A stretch of 64,000 bases of DNA from NCBI RefSeq assembly GCF_001412215.1, contig NZ_LLWP01000009.1:186001-250000 (forward strand). Direction: 5' to 3'. Position 1 is the stretch's first letter. Each line of letters begins with the position of its first letter. This document shows, piece by piece, positions 7,247 through 16,397 of the stretch. The position numbers and the translations under genes are program-made. Under the pieces are notes generated by a model that was given only the letters and a program-made list of their open reading frames with translations, did not search any database and was not told the origin of the DNA. This stretch comes from Pedobacter sp. Hv1 (GTDB lineage: Bacteria; Bacteroidota; Bacteroidia; Sphingobacteriales; Sphingobacteriaceae).

Positions 7247-8459
7247 ATGCACGTTTTTTTGCAGTATAATTGCCTACTTCTTTTCCAGAGTCATCCAGCA
7301 TTGTCACTTTTATTTCTTTAGCAGTAGCAGTAATTTTAGTTAATGTTCTGTTACCATCCTTAGGTCCTCCACCAATAACCAAAGGATAGGTATTTGCAGC
7401 CTTATTGGGTTGGTGGATGATATATTTGTGGGTATGCCCACTTAAAACCAAGTCTACTTTCCCTTGGTTTAGTAAAGGGTCAAATAATTCTGTACAATGT
7501 TTTGGTCCATGCGCATCGCCAGAGAAACGAGGTGGAATATGCATCATCACGATTCTAAAAGGAGCCTTTTTAAATGCTTTAGAATTGATCTCCTCCTTTA
7601 ACCATGCCGCCTGCTCTATTCGGTATTGGTCAAAATCAACAATGCCGGCATAAACAGGATGGGCATCTTCTTTGTCTTCTCCCGTATCTAGTATCACAAA
7701 ACGAACCGGGCCCAGACTAAAAGAGGCATGACCTACATGTTTAAAATATTGAGGAAATTCTCTGGCAAATTTGCCACGGGTTTCGTGGTTGCCTCTTACA
7801 TAGATAAAGGGTGTTTTTTTCGCAAATGAGTCTACACAAGGTTTTAACATATGATCGATAATTTGTTGCTCATCGGTCTGATAGTCGAAAATATCACCAT
7901 TGAAGAACACAAAATCATTGTTTTTTTCTTTGTCGAGTCCAATTAACAAAGGGATGGATTGTGGTCGATCATGGATATCATTTAACATTAAAAAAGATAC
8001 TTCTGGTTTAGTGATATCTGAATTGACAAAACTTTCAGTCTCCGTATTAACGGTATTCCCATAAGTTAACTTGTAAGGTTGAAAATCTTTGATCTCTTTA
8101 GAATAGACACGGTAATAATAAGTTTTTCCAGGACTTAAATTTTGAAGTGTAACTGCATTGAGTTTGGTATTGGCAGCTTTTAAACCCAGCTCGGTTTTGC
8201 CATAGGCTTTTTGATCTAGTTGATTGGCGTTTTCTCCAAATGCTACCCAACCTGTTGCCGCTTTGTTGGTAAGCCATAAAATGGTCATTTCGTTACCAAA
8301 ATTGGTTTGTAGATAAGGTCCAACTGCAATAGCAAATTCATCAGCTTGTGCAGGTAAATTGGCCACAGCCTGGCTAGGCGTAATCAGTGCTGCTGCACCC
8401 AATGTTAAACTTGCCTTCAAAAAATTTCTTCGTTGTTGTTGGCTTTGGTTCTGATCCAT
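7245..8459 (-). CDS. Tat-exported metallophosphoesterase (PhoD/purple acid phosphatase-like)
   Basis: Protein of 404 residues with a twin-arginine signal near the N-terminus (RRNFLKASLTLGAAAL), so it is folded in the cytoplasm before export. After a fibronectin-like N-terminal domain (residues about 40-140, LSPGKTYYYRVYS), the calcineurin-type metallophosphoesterase core shows all five blocks: LNDIHD, NGDIFDY, VRGNHETRG, MMHIPP and LSGHTHKY. These supply the di-metal ligands. The family hydrolyses phosphomonoesters or diesters; the substrate is not evident. It shares a divergent promoter region with nagA. Confidence 0.88.
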   Translation of the reverse strand: MDQNQSQQQRRNFLKASLTLGAAALITPSQAVANLPAQADEFAIAVGPYLQTNFGNEMTILWLTNKAATGWVAFGENANQLDQKAYGKTELGLKAANTKLNAVTLQNLSPGKTYYYRVYSKEIKDFQPYKLTYGNTVNTETESFVNSDITKPEVSFLMLNDIHDRPQSIPLLIGLDKEKNNDFVFFNGDIFDYQTDEQQIIDHMLKPCVDSFAKKTPFIYVRGNHETRGKFAREFPQYFKHVGHASFSLGPVRFVILDTGEDKEDAHPVYAGIVDFDQYRIEQAAWLKEEINSKAFKKAPFRIVMMHIPPRFSGDAHGPKHCTELFDPLLNQGKVDLVLSGHTHKYIIHQPNKAANTYPLVIGGGPKDGNRTLTKITATAKEIKVTMLDDSGKEVGNYTAKKRA

Positions 8460-8488
8460 TTTTGTTAATTGGTTAAGTAATCTCTATC

Positions 8489-8518
8489 CAAATATATGCT
8501 TTACTATATTTAACTTTG
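8489..8518. promoter_or_regulatory. Divergent -7 boxes for phosphoesterase and nagA
   Basis: Minus strand: TATATTTG (complement of 8489-8496) for the phosphoesterase. Plus strand: TAACTTTG at 8511-8518 for nagA, 29 nt before its ATG. Clear TTTG -33 elements are not seen for either. Confidence 0.5.
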
Positions 8519-8547
8519 AGCGAGGTCAAATTAAATTTATATCAAAT

Positions 8548-9648
8548 ATGTCGTTAGCAGCACTTTCCAATTGTTCTTATTTTCAAGATGATACACTAGT
8601 AAAGAACCAAAATATTAAAATTGAGGGAGGAAACATCTCAAAAATTGAAAATTCAATAGCTGGTGTCGAAAACGATAACTTGGTGATACCCGGTTTTATA
8701 GATTTACAGATTTATGGTGCAGGAGGCAAATTGTTTTCGGCAGAACCAACTGTAGAAGCCTTAACCATTATTGAAGATGACCTGTTAAAAAAAGGTACAA
8801 CTAGCTTTCTCGCCTGTATGGCCACAAATACCCCTGAGGTTTTTAATGCCTGTATCGTTGCTGCAAAAGAACACCAAAAAATAGCAAAGAACTGTTTAGG
8901 TTTACATTTGGAAGGCCCATTTCTCAATGCCAAAAGAAGGGGTGCACATGTTGAAGCGTTTATCCGTAAAGCAAGTTTAGATGAGGTAAAGGCTTTACTT
9001 GATTTTGGGGATGGCGTAATTAAAATGATGACCATAGCTCCTGAATTACAAGACGATGAGGTAATCCAATACTTATTGGATAATGGTGTAATTGTATCGT
9101 TAGGGCACAGTGATGCCAGTTTTGACGAGGCAACGGTTGCGTATGATAAAGGCATACAAAGCACTACCCATCTTTTCAATGCCATGTCGCCAATTCATCA
9201 TCGTGAACCGGGTATTCCAACAGCTGTATTCAATCATAACAAAGCAATGGCTAGTATCATTGTAGATAACCAACATGTAAGTTTTGAAGTGGTAAAAATG
9301 AGCCAAAAACTGTTAAAAGAAAGACTGTTTTTGATTACAGATGCCGTAACAGCATGTGCAAGCGGACCTTACCAACATCATTTAACTGGTGATAAATTCG
9401 TGATGCCCGATGGAACCTTGTCTGGTTCGTCTTTAACCATGTTACAGGCCGTTAAAAATTGTGTAAACCATTGTGGTATTGATTTGAACGATGCATTGAA
9501 AATGAGTTCACTGTATCCAGCGAAATTAATGAAGAAAGATCAGCTAATCGGAAAAATTGCAGCTGGCTGTCAGGCTGATCTATTGGTTTTGGATAAAGAA
9601 CTCAATCTCAAAGAAGTAATTTTTAGAGGTCAAAGCATCTCCATCTAA
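8548..9648 (+). CDS. nagA: N-acetylglucosamine-6-phosphate deacetylase
   Basis: Cytosolic amidohydrolase of 366 residues that converts GlcNAc-6-phosphate to glucosamine-6-phosphate in amino-sugar catabolism and wall recycling. Visible: PGFIDLQIYGAGG (the HxH of related enzymes is replaced by QxY, similar to the QxN of the E. coli enzyme), LHLEGPFLNAKRRGAH (metal-binding Glu), SLGHSDA and TTHLFNAMSP (His ligands), and LITDAV (catalytic Asp). No nagB is next to it; glmS, which makes the same product in the biosynthetic direction, is at 40.5 kb. An AT-rich gap of about 530 bp with repeat elements follows. Confidence 0.93.
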   Translation: MSLAALSNCSYFQDDTLVKNQNIKIEGGNISKIENSIAGVENDNLVIPGFIDLQIYGAGGKLFSAEPTVEALTIIEDDLLKKGTTSFLACMATNTPEVFNACIVAAKEHQKIAKNCLGLHLEGPFLNAKRRGAHVEAFIRKASLDEVKALLDFGDGVIKMMTIAPELQDDEVIQYLLDNGVIVSLGHSDASFDEATVAYDKGIQSTTHLFNAMSPIHHREPGIPTAVFNHNKAMASIIVDNQHVSFEVVKMSQKLLKERLFLITDAVTACASGPYQHHLTGDKFVMPDGTLSGSSLTMLQAVKNCVNHCGIDLNDALKMSSLYPAKLMKKDQLIGKIAAGCQADLLVLDKELNLKEVIFRGQSISI

Positions 9649-9689
9649 TGTAAGGAAATTGCTTTTAAATGATTAGAAGCGCAATTTCA

Positions 9690-9802
9690 GTGCTATTCAC
9701 AACGCCGTTCCCGCCTGCCTACCGCAGGCAGGCTTTAGGCTACAAGTCCTCATTTCGCTGCGCTACATTCCGGGCTTTGCGCTGCAATCGGGGCTATCAA
9801 AC
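9690..9802 (-). repeat. Dispersed Bacteroidota intergenic element, copy 2
   Basis: GC-rich non-coding segment. Read on the minus strand it begins ATAGCCCCGATTGCAGCG, continues CAAAGCCCGGAATG and GCGCAGCGAAATGAGG, and ends with a perfect 8-bp hairpin (GCCTGCCT/AGGCAGGC on the plus strand, 9713-9720 with 9726-9733, loop ACCGC). Its GATTGnAGCG start and AGCGnAAAGCC block match copy 1 at 4271-4335. The open frame through it (9669-9851) has no gene-like features. Confidence 0.55.
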
Positions 9803-10153
9803 AAAAGCCATTAAAACAGAAGGAAAAGCGCAGACAATAAGTATGATCTAACCACAAGTGTTTTTCCTATAGTATGTTCATCTATGGCTAATAGAAAGCA
9901 GATTTTTTGTTAAATAGACCTGATATTAGCGAACACGAAGCGAGAGCGAGGAGCAGAGTACCAGAAGAGCGGAGTAAAGCGTTTAGCAGGGCTGGTGGGA
10001 GTGATGAGTACTGAACCTGCTCTTCAAAAATATTTATCTTAAATTCACATACTGTACCTTCTAACTTTATAACTATTAGTTTTAAGAACGGTTTCCCTGC
10101 CATATTTACAAAAACTTAATCTGACCATATCAATACCAGACATTGGAATTTGC
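9803..10153. other. Gene-free stretch with a purine-rich segment
   Basis: No credible gene. From about 9928 to 10022 the plus strand is unusually rich in GA and GC steps (GCGAGAGCGAGGAGC and similar), unlike the AT-rich surroundings. The only long open frame (minus, 9888-10103) merely translates this segment, has no family resemblance, and I regard it as non-coding. The segment may be another dispersed element, or decayed DNA. Confidence 0.4.
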
Positions 10154-10161
10154 TACATTTG
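10154..10161 (+). promoter_or_regulatory. -7 box that fixes the start of the MBL-fold gene
   Basis: TACATTTG lies inside the longest possible reading frame (TTG at 10143) and 20 nt before the ATG at 10182. The upstream TTG therefore cannot be the start if this box is used. Confidence 0.55.
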
Positions 10162-10181
10162 TGCATACTTTTAATTTCATT

Positions 10182-11129
10182 ATGAACATAAAACCAAGCC
10201 TTTTCTTAGTCTTTTTGCTGTTTGCTTATTTAAATGGGTGGACACAAAATGCATTTAAGGTAATTCCATTAGGCATTAAGGGAGGAAATGATGAAAGCAA
10301 CTTATCTGCTTACCTGGTTGCCCCATCTAATAGCAACAACTATATCAGTTTGGATGCGGGAACCCTAAATGCAGGCATTCAGAAAGCAATTGACCTTGGA
10401 ACATTAAAGGGAGTTGTAGAAGATTTTTTGCGGAAAAATATTAAAGGATATTTAATCTCTCATGCACATTTAGATCATGTGGCAGGCCTGATTATTAACT
10501 CGCCTGCAGATACCAATAAATATATCTATGCAATGCCCAAAGTATTGGGAATTATGAGAGATAAATATTTTTCGTGGGATACTTGGGCAAATTTTGGCAA
10601 TGAGGGAGAAATGCCCCAATTAAAAAAATATACCTATAAACCCTTAGTTGAGGGGACGGAGGAGCAATTAACAGCTACCGAAATGACGGTGCAAGCTTAC
10701 CCATTAAGCCATGTTAATCCTACACAAAGTACTGCATTTTTGATTGGAGCAAATAACAATTATCTGCTTTACCTAGGTGATACTGGGGCTGATGAAATAG
10801 AAAAAACAGACCAACTGATGAAACTATGGCGCAGGGTAGCACCACTAATTAGCTCAGGGCAGTTAAAAGCGATTTTTTTAGAAGTATCATTCCCTAATTC
10901 ACAACCAGAAAATCAACTTTTTGGACACCTGACCCCAAAGCTTTTTTATAAAGAATTGGGCAAGCTTCAACAGTTAACAAATGCAGAGGCATTTGGAAAA
11001 CTGTCAATAATTGTAACGCATATAAAACCACCCCATTATGCAGAAGTTAAGCAAGAGCTGCAAAAAGAAAACAAGCTCCAATTGAATCTGATTTTTCCAG
11101 AACAAGGAAAGTTGTTCATGATAAATTAA
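10182..11129 (+). CDS. Exported MBL-fold hydrolase, class II cyclic-nucleotide phosphodiesterase-like
   Basis: From the ATG at 10182 the protein has 315 residues and a normal signal peptide (KPSLFLVFLLFAYLNGW then TQ). The metallo-beta-lactamase fold is shown by SHAHLDHVAGL (HxHxDH zinc site), YLGDTGAD (Asp ligand) and VTHIKPPH near the end. The overall pattern, including LISHAHLDH and FLEVSFPNSQ, is that of class II 3',5'-cAMP phosphodiesterases (CpdP/PDE1 family). Periplasmic location suggests removal of extracellular cyclic nucleotides, an inference. It is followed 53 bp later by a TonB receptor on the same strand. The alternative, a general MBL-fold enzyme, cannot be excluded. Confidence 0.78.
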   Translation: MNIKPSLFLVFLLFAYLNGWTQNAFKVIPLGIKGGNDESNLSAYLVAPSNSNNYISLDAGTLNAGIQKAIDLGTLKGVVEDFLRKNIKGYLISHAHLDHVAGLIINSPADTNKYIYAMPKVLGIMRDKYFSWDTWANFGNEGEMPQLKKYTYKPLVEGTEEQLTATEMTVQAYPLSHVNPTQSTAFLIGANNNYLLYLGDTGADEIEKTDQLMKLWRRVAPLISSGQLKAIFLEVSFPNSQPENQLFGHLTPKLFYKELGKLQQLTNAEAFGKLSIIVTHIKPPHYAEVKQELQKENKLQLNLIFPEQGKLFMIN

Positions 11130-11182
11130 TCTTAAACTAACATCCAACATGTTTTGTCATAGTATTTTTACCAAAAAAAACT

Positions 11183-14100
11183 ATGAAGAAATTTTTACTT
11201 TTATTATTAACTGTATCTTTTCTGGTTCTTGCCAAAAAAGATGCCTTGGCACAAAATGAGACTACCTCTGCCATTAATGGATTGATAGTCGATGCCAAAG
11301 GCCCATTAGCAGGGGCAACGGTAGTAGCTATCCACGAACCATCAGGGTCTCGCTATGCAACGTCAACAAGGGCAGACGGAAGGTATAATTTGCCTAGCAT
11401 GCGTATCGGTGGTCCTTATTTAATTACAGTATCTTTTATAGGATATGAAAACCAAACAGAACGTGTAGAGAAATTAGCTTTAGGGCAGAACTATACACTA
11501 AACGTTTCTATCAGTGAAAGCAAAAACACACTTTCCGAAATTGTGGTTTCTACTAAACAAAATAAGGTTTTTAACTCTGGTAGAACTGGTGCGTCTCAAA
11601 ATATTTCGAGAACGGCCATTCAAAATTTGCCTACATTGAACAGAAGTTTTACCGATTTTGTAAAACTAACCCCACAATTCTCTTTGCAATTTGGTAGTCC
11701 AAGTATTGCTGGTAGAAGTAATTTGGGAAATAACTTTACTGTTGATGGTGCTTTGTTTAACAATGCATTCGGGCTACAAGGTACAATTGGTAGCCAAACA
11801 GGTTCGCAACCGATCAATATGGATGCTTTTGAGGAAATATCGGTAAATATAGCACCGTATGACATTCGTCAGAGTGGGTTTACTGGAGCGGCTATAAATG
11901 CGGTTACCAGAAGTGGAACAAATGAATTTCAAGGATCTTTGAATACTTATTATAGAAACCAGGATCTGGTAAGTGATTACAATTTTGCAGGTCTAAAAGC
12001 ACCAGTTAATAATTTCAATTTAAAGGGATATGGTTTCACCTTTGGAGGTCCGATTATCAAGAATAAATTATTCTTTTTTGCAAGTGGTGAGCTTGAAAGA
12101 AGATCAGATCCAGGAACAAGTTTTGTAGCTTCTAGAAATGGCAGTACAGGTCCAAACGTTTCTCAGGCCAAAGGTGAAGACTTGGATAAATTGAGTTCTT
12201 TTTTACAGACACTGGGATATGAGGCGGGTCCTTACGAAAACTATGCGCTAACCACACGAAGTGATAAATTATCGGCAAAACTAGATTATAATATCGATGA
12301 TAAGAATACGCTAAGTTTAAAATATTTTTATTTCAGATCGTTTAAAGATATCCTGCCAAGCAATAGCGGTGCGCCAAAAGCAAATCGTCAACCTTCTCAA
12401 CTGGGTCTGCCATTTCAATCTGCAGGTTATGGCATCAACAACAATATGGATAATGTTAACCTTGAATTTAGAACCCGTTTCAACAATAAATTTTCAAACC
12501 AGTTAACATTGGGCTATAATGCCATGAACGATTTTAGGGAATCAAAAGGAAACAAACCTTTTCCTTTGGTGGATATCATGAATCCTGATGGAAGTTCACT
12601 TACTGCCTTCGGATTTGAACCTTTTACTGCATTTAATACCTTAAAAACAAAGGTGTATCAAATCACCAATAATTTCAATATCTATGCGGGTAAGCACGAG
12701 CTTACCATTGGTGCAAACTATGAAGGTTATAGAACATTAAATGGTTTTGCGCCAAACTATTACGGAGCCTACACCTTTAACAGCTTGGCCGATTTCATGA
12801 ACAAAGCCAATCCGTCGCTCTATCAGATCCAATATGCAGTAACACCAGATGGGTCTTTCCCTTACGCAAGAATCCAATCGAACATGTACGGTTTATATGT
12901 GCAAGATGCATTTACCATTAGTGATAGTTTTAAATTAACAGCAGGTTTAAGAGCTGATTTAACAGATATCTCATCTCCAGATGTGTTTAAAAATCCAAAT
13001 GTAGAAAAGCTGACTTTCGAGAACGGCGAGAAGATTGATGTAAGCAGATATCCAAAATCATCTATTTTATGGTCTCCAAGATTAGGTTTCAATTGGAATG
13101 TAAATAAAGAAGGTAAAACCCAAGTACGAGGTGGTACTGGTTTATTTGCTGGTAGACCTCCGTTGGTTTGGATCTCAAATCAAGCAAGTAACAATGGAGT
13201 ACAGTTTGGATCAGAAAGAATCGTTAACCCTACAAACAGGCCATTTGATCCAAATGTTGATGCCTACAGAAACGTAAATAAAGCTACAGCGCAAAATAAT
13301 ACCACATATAACCTAGCGGTAACAGAAAGTAACTTTAAATTTATGCAGGTATGGCGTTCAAATTTGGCTATTGACCAAAAGTTGCCAGGTGGAGTAACAG
13401 GAACATTGGAGGCCTTGTATTCAAAAGATATCAATTCAGTTTACTTTAGAAATGCAAACTTGAACACTTCGGCTTCTACCCCATTGGTGGGTGCTGATAA
13501 TCGCCCTCGATACACAAGTTCAAGAATTTATGGTGCGGCAACACCAACGCCAGAAAATCCAAATATTTCTGATGCAATTGTAATGACCAATACCAATAAA
13601 GGTCATAGTTTGGCTTTAACTGGAACTTTATCAAAAGAGTTTGCAGGTGGTTTTTTTGCAACAATGGGTTATACTTATACCGATTCGAGGTCAGTGAATG
13701 ATGGAGGTTCCATCGCACAATCGATGTGGAGAGATCGTCAGGTTTCAGGTAGTCCGAATACCGATGCTTTAAGCTATTCTAGCTACATGGTTAAAAACCG
13801 TTTCATTGCATCAATGGTATATAAAAAGGAATATATCAATCACCTAGCTACTACAATTTCCATGTTTTATCAGCTACAGGATGGCTTTAGATACTCTTAT
13901 ACTTACGGAAGTGATCTAAACAATGATGGATTAAGTGGCAATGACCTGATTTATGTGCCTGCCAATCAATCAGAAATTGAACTGGTAAGTGAAAACACAG
14001 GAGATACCCGTACAAAAGCCCAAATTTGGTCGCAACTCGATTCTTATATTAACCAAGACAGCTATTTGAATAAAAGAAGAGGTAAGTACGCAGAAAGAAA

Positions 14101-14440
14101 CGGGCTTGTTGGAAACGTGGTTGGGGTAATGGATATCCGTATTGCCCAAGATCTATTTACCAAAATTTCAAATAAAAAACATTCATTGCAGTTAACATTT
14201 GATGTGTTCAATCTTGGAAACATGATCAATAAAACATGGGGAGTACCAAAGTTTGCCAATCGTGCCAACGGTTTGTTAAACTTTAAAGGTATTGATGCAA
14301 TTAGTGGAAAACCTACTTTTTCTTTCCCTTATTTAAATGCGAATAATGCAACACCATTGGTCAACTCGTTTTCGAATAGTATAGATGAAACGGCCCGTTG
14401 GAGAATCCAATTGGGATTGAGGTACCGATTTAACCAATAA
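11183..14440 (+). CDS. Oar-like TonB-dependent outer-membrane receptor
   Basis: Protein of 1085 residues. Signal peptide (KKFLLLLLTVSFLVLA, cleavage near residue 24), then a carboxypeptidase-regulatory-like Ig domain (about 30-115, INGLIVDAKGPLAGATVVA), a plug domain (about 130-260, with SRTAIQNLPTLNRSF and FTVDGALFNN), and a long beta-barrel that ends in an aromatic-containing strand (LGLRYRFNQ). This layout matches the OmpA-related/Oar receptors of Bacteroidota rather than SusC, and no SusD partner is adjacent. The substrate is unknown. It may form a unit with the MBL enzyme upstream; a terminator follows directly. Confidence 0.9.
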   Translation: MKKFLLLLLTVSFLVLAKKDALAQNETTSAINGLIVDAKGPLAGATVVAIHEPSGSRYATSTRADGRYNLPSMRIGGPYLITVSFIGYENQTERVEKLALGQNYTLNVSISESKNTLSEIVVSTKQNKVFNSGRTGASQNISRTAIQNLPTLNRSFTDFVKLTPQFSLQFGSPSIAGRSNLGNNFTVDGALFNNAFGLQGTIGSQTGSQPINMDAFEEISVNIAPYDIRQSGFTGAAINAVTRSGTNEFQGSLNTYYRNQDLVSDYNFAGLKAPVNNFNLKGYGFTFGGPIIKNKLFFFASGELERRSDPGTSFVASRNGSTGPNVSQAKGEDLDKLSSFLQTLGYEAGPYENYALTTRSDKLSAKLDYNIDDKNTLSLKYFYFRSFKDILPSNSGAPKANRQPSQLGLPFQSAGYGINNNMDNVNLEFRTRFNNKFSNQLTLGYNAMNDFRESKGNKPFPLVDIMNPDGSSLTAFGFEPFTAFNTLKTKVYQITNNFNIYAGKHELTIGANYEGYRTLNGFAPNYYGAYTFNSLADFMNKANPSLYQIQYAVTPDGSFPYARIQSNMYGLYVQDAFTISDSFKLTAGLRADLTDISSPDVFKNPNVEKLTFENGEKIDVSRYPKSSILWSPRLGFNWNVNKEGKTQVRGGTGLFAGRPPLVWISNQASNNGVQFGSERIVNPTNRPFDPNVDAYRNVNKATAQNNTTYNLAVTESNFKFMQVWRSNLAIDQKLPGGVTGTLEALYSKDINSVYFRNANLNTSASTPLVGADNRPRYTSSRIYGAATPTPENPNISDAIVMTNTNKGHSLALTGTLSKEFAGGFFATMGYTYTDSRSVNDGGSIAQSMWRDRQVSGSPNTDALSYSSYMVKNRFIASMVYKKEYINHLATTISMFYQLQDGFRYSYTYGSDLNNDGLSGNDLIYVPANQSEIELVSENTGDTRTKAQIWSQLDSYINQDSYLNKRRGKYAERNGLVGNVVGVMDIRIAQDLFTKISNKKHSLQLTFDVFNLGNMINKTWGVPKFANRANGLLNFKGIDAISGKPTFSFPYLNANNATPLVNSFSNSIDETARWRIQLGLRYRFNQ

Positions 14441-14460
14441 CAGTACTTCATGTTAATTTA

Positions 14461-14494
14461 AAGGCAGTGTTGAATAATTCAATACTGCCTTTTC
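14461..14494 (+). terminator. Terminator after the Oar-like receptor
   Basis: Stem AAGGCAGTGTTGAA paired with TTCAATACTGCCTT around loop TAA (one mismatch), followed by a short T run. Confidence 0.8.
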
Positions 14495-14618
14495 TGCTTT
14501 TAAATAAGTGGTGCCAATTTTGGGAGTTGATAAAATTTAATTGCTTGGAAATAAAGAGTTAACGAGTGTTTCTTAGGTTTAGGTTAGTTAAGTTATTTAA
14601 AAACTAAATCAAAAACCT

Positions 14619-16241
14619 ATGAAAAAACAATTCAAATTAATCTATGTGGCCACTTTGTTATTCAGTTCAATAATCGGACTGAATAGCTGTAAAAAAACAG
14701 AGGCGATCAGCAACGAGCTTGGTGTAAATTCGGGAAAATCTTTGGCATTGGCAGCACAGCCAAATGCACTGACCAGTATTCAAACTGTAGAAGATTTTGA
14801 GGTAGGTGCCTCTAGCCCTAAAGCAAGTTATGATGTTGCGCCAGCTGGCTCAAGTTCAGGAGACAATGTTACATTGAACGGAAAATCGTGGAATTTATAC
14901 GATGCTTTGATCGGTAATCTTGCAACGGATAAAAAAAGTGGACAATGGTCTGCAAGAATGCGAAATACTGGTAAAATAACCATGTTACATGATGTTTCGA
15001 CAGGGATTAGCACGGTTACCATCAAATCGGCAACCTTTGGTTCAGATACTGCATGTGAGTGGGGTTTATGGTACTCAACCAATGCAGGTACTTCTTGGAC
15101 ACAGACAGGGGCAAATATTTCAAGTACAGCATCTTTACTGACCAGTACATTTACATTAAACGTATCAGGAAATGTACGTTTAGAAATCAGAAAATTAACG
15201 GGCGGATCAAATCGAATCAATATCGATGACATTACCATCAATGACAATGGTGGAGGAACGAACCCTGGAACAGTATTAACTGGGAAGAAATTTTTGTTCG
15301 ATGCTACCAAATTGGAAAATGCAGGGAGTGCAGATTGGCTGATTGATGCAGATGGAACTGAAAATGTACCAAGTTATCTTGGAGGAACTACTGTTGAATT
15401 AAAAGCGCAAAGATTTCCGACACCTTCATATACTGGAATAACTGCTTCAACGTCTGAGAGTTATTGGAAAGGAGCGATGTCTGCTTGGGCTGTTGAGCTG
15501 GTTAAACGTGGTGAACTGGTAGAAACACTACCTGTTGGAACAGCAATTACCTATGGCAATTCATCAAACCCACAAGACCTCAGCAATTATGATGTATACG
15601 TGGTGATAGAACCCAACAAATTGTTTACAGCAGCTGAAAAAACTGCTATTATGAATTTTGTAGCCAATGGTGGTGGTTTAATGATGGTCGCAGATCATAC
15701 AGCAGCAAGTACTGCAGGAACAGATAGTAATGGTTACAATCCATCAGATAGAGACGGCGATGGTTACGATTCGCCAAGAGTATGGAATGACCTGATGAGC
15801 AACAATGGCATCAACAACAATAAGCCTTTCGGTTTTAATGTAGATTACATTGATATCAGTGAAAAACCAAGTACAAAAGTTTATACTGGAACAAGTACAA
15901 ATGCACAAATTGTTTTAAATGGCGCTGCTGGTACTGCAAGCAAGTTGGCCTTTTACAATGGAACAACAGCCACTTTGTTCCCATCGCAAAACTCAACAGT
16001 TCAAGGCTTATTTTGGCGCAATAGTTCTACTTTAGGAGGGAATACTGGTGTGATGGCCCTAATTGCTACTTATGGAACGGGAAGAATAGCATTTGTGGGT
16101 GATAGTTCTCCTTCTGATGATGGTACTGGTGATCCCAATGATAATTTATTCAATGGTTGGTCTGGAGATGTACCATCTGGATATACTTCACATCCAGCAC
16201 TGCATTTAAATGCATCACTATGGTTGGCAAAAGCCCAGTAA
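14619..16241 (+). CDS. Lipoprotein with jelly-roll-like and amidotransferase-like domains, unknown function
   Basis: Protein of 540 residues with a lipoprotein signal (lipobox LNSC, Cys at about residue 24), so it is membrane-anchored. Residues about 55-210 form a beta-rich domain (SGQWSARMRNTG, VRLEIRKLTGGSNRINIDDI) resembling carbohydrate-binding or choice-of-anchor modules. After a Gly-rich linker, residues about 225-540 resemble glutamine-amidotransferase-like/DUF4350-type folds: LSNYDVYVVIEPNKLFTAAE, FVANGGGLMMVADHT, and a final RIAFVGDSSPSDDG. No catalytic Cys is apparent in the expected elbow, so a binding role is as likely as an enzymatic one. I do not recognise a named family. A promoter was not identified. 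Confidence 0.7.
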   Translation: MKKQFKLIYVATLLFSSIIGLNSCKKTEAISNELGVNSGKSLALAAQPNALTSIQTVEDFEVGASSPKASYDVAPAGSSSGDNVTLNGKSWNLYDALIGNLATDKKSGQWSARMRNTGKITMLHDVSTGISTVTIKSATFGSDTACEWGLWYSTNAGTSWTQTGANISSTASLLTSTFTLNVSGNVRLEIRKLTGGSNRINIDDITINDNGGGTNPGTVLTGKKFLFDATKLENAGSADWLIDADGTENVPSYLGGTTVELKAQRFPTPSYTGITASTSESYWKGAMSAWAVELVKRGELVETLPVGTAITYGNSSNPQDLSNYDVYVVIEPNKLFTAAEKTAIMNFVANGGGLMMVADHTAASTAGTDSNGYNPSDRDGDGYDSPRVWNDLMSNNGINNNKPFGFNVDYIDISEKPSTKVYTGTSTNAQIVLNGAAGTASKLAFYNGTTATLFPSQNSTVQGLFWRNSSTLGGNTGVMALIATYGTGRIAFVGDSSPSDDGTGDPNDNLFNGWSGDVPSGYTSHPALHLNASLWLAKAQ

Positions 16242-16262
16242 ACTAGAGTTTTTACCTTATTT

Positions 16263-16290
16263 AAAGGCGGCACCAATAAGTGCCGCCTTT
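16263..16290 (+). terminator. Terminator after the lipoprotein gene
   Basis: Perfect 8-bp stem GGCGGCAC/GTGCCGCC (16266-16273 with 16280-16287) with loop CAATAA, A-rich before and T-rich after. Confidence 0.85.
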
Positions 16291-16384
16291 TGCGTAGCCA
16301 AGTTTTTTTATCATCACCATCATTAAATCATAGATATTTGTACCATTTATTTAAAACCATAGCGGCTAAGTAAAAAATTGTTAA

Positions 16385-16392
16385 TATTTTTG
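16385..16392 (+). promoter_or_regulatory. -7 box of pyrH, predicted leaderless
   Basis: TATTTTTG ends 5 nt before the pyrH ATG at 16398. No TTTG at the -33 distance is seen, so the call rests on the -7 box alone. Confidence 0.45.
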
Positions 16393-16397
16393 GGGTC

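Noticed and set aside
9669..9851. Plus-strand 60-codon frame
   Set aside because: It translates the dispersed element, is rich in Arg and Cys, and has no start context or family pattern.
9888..10103. Minus-strand 71-codon frame
   Set aside because: It merely reads through the purine-rich island; the hydrophobic stretch comes from repeat-like DNA and no promoter is seen.
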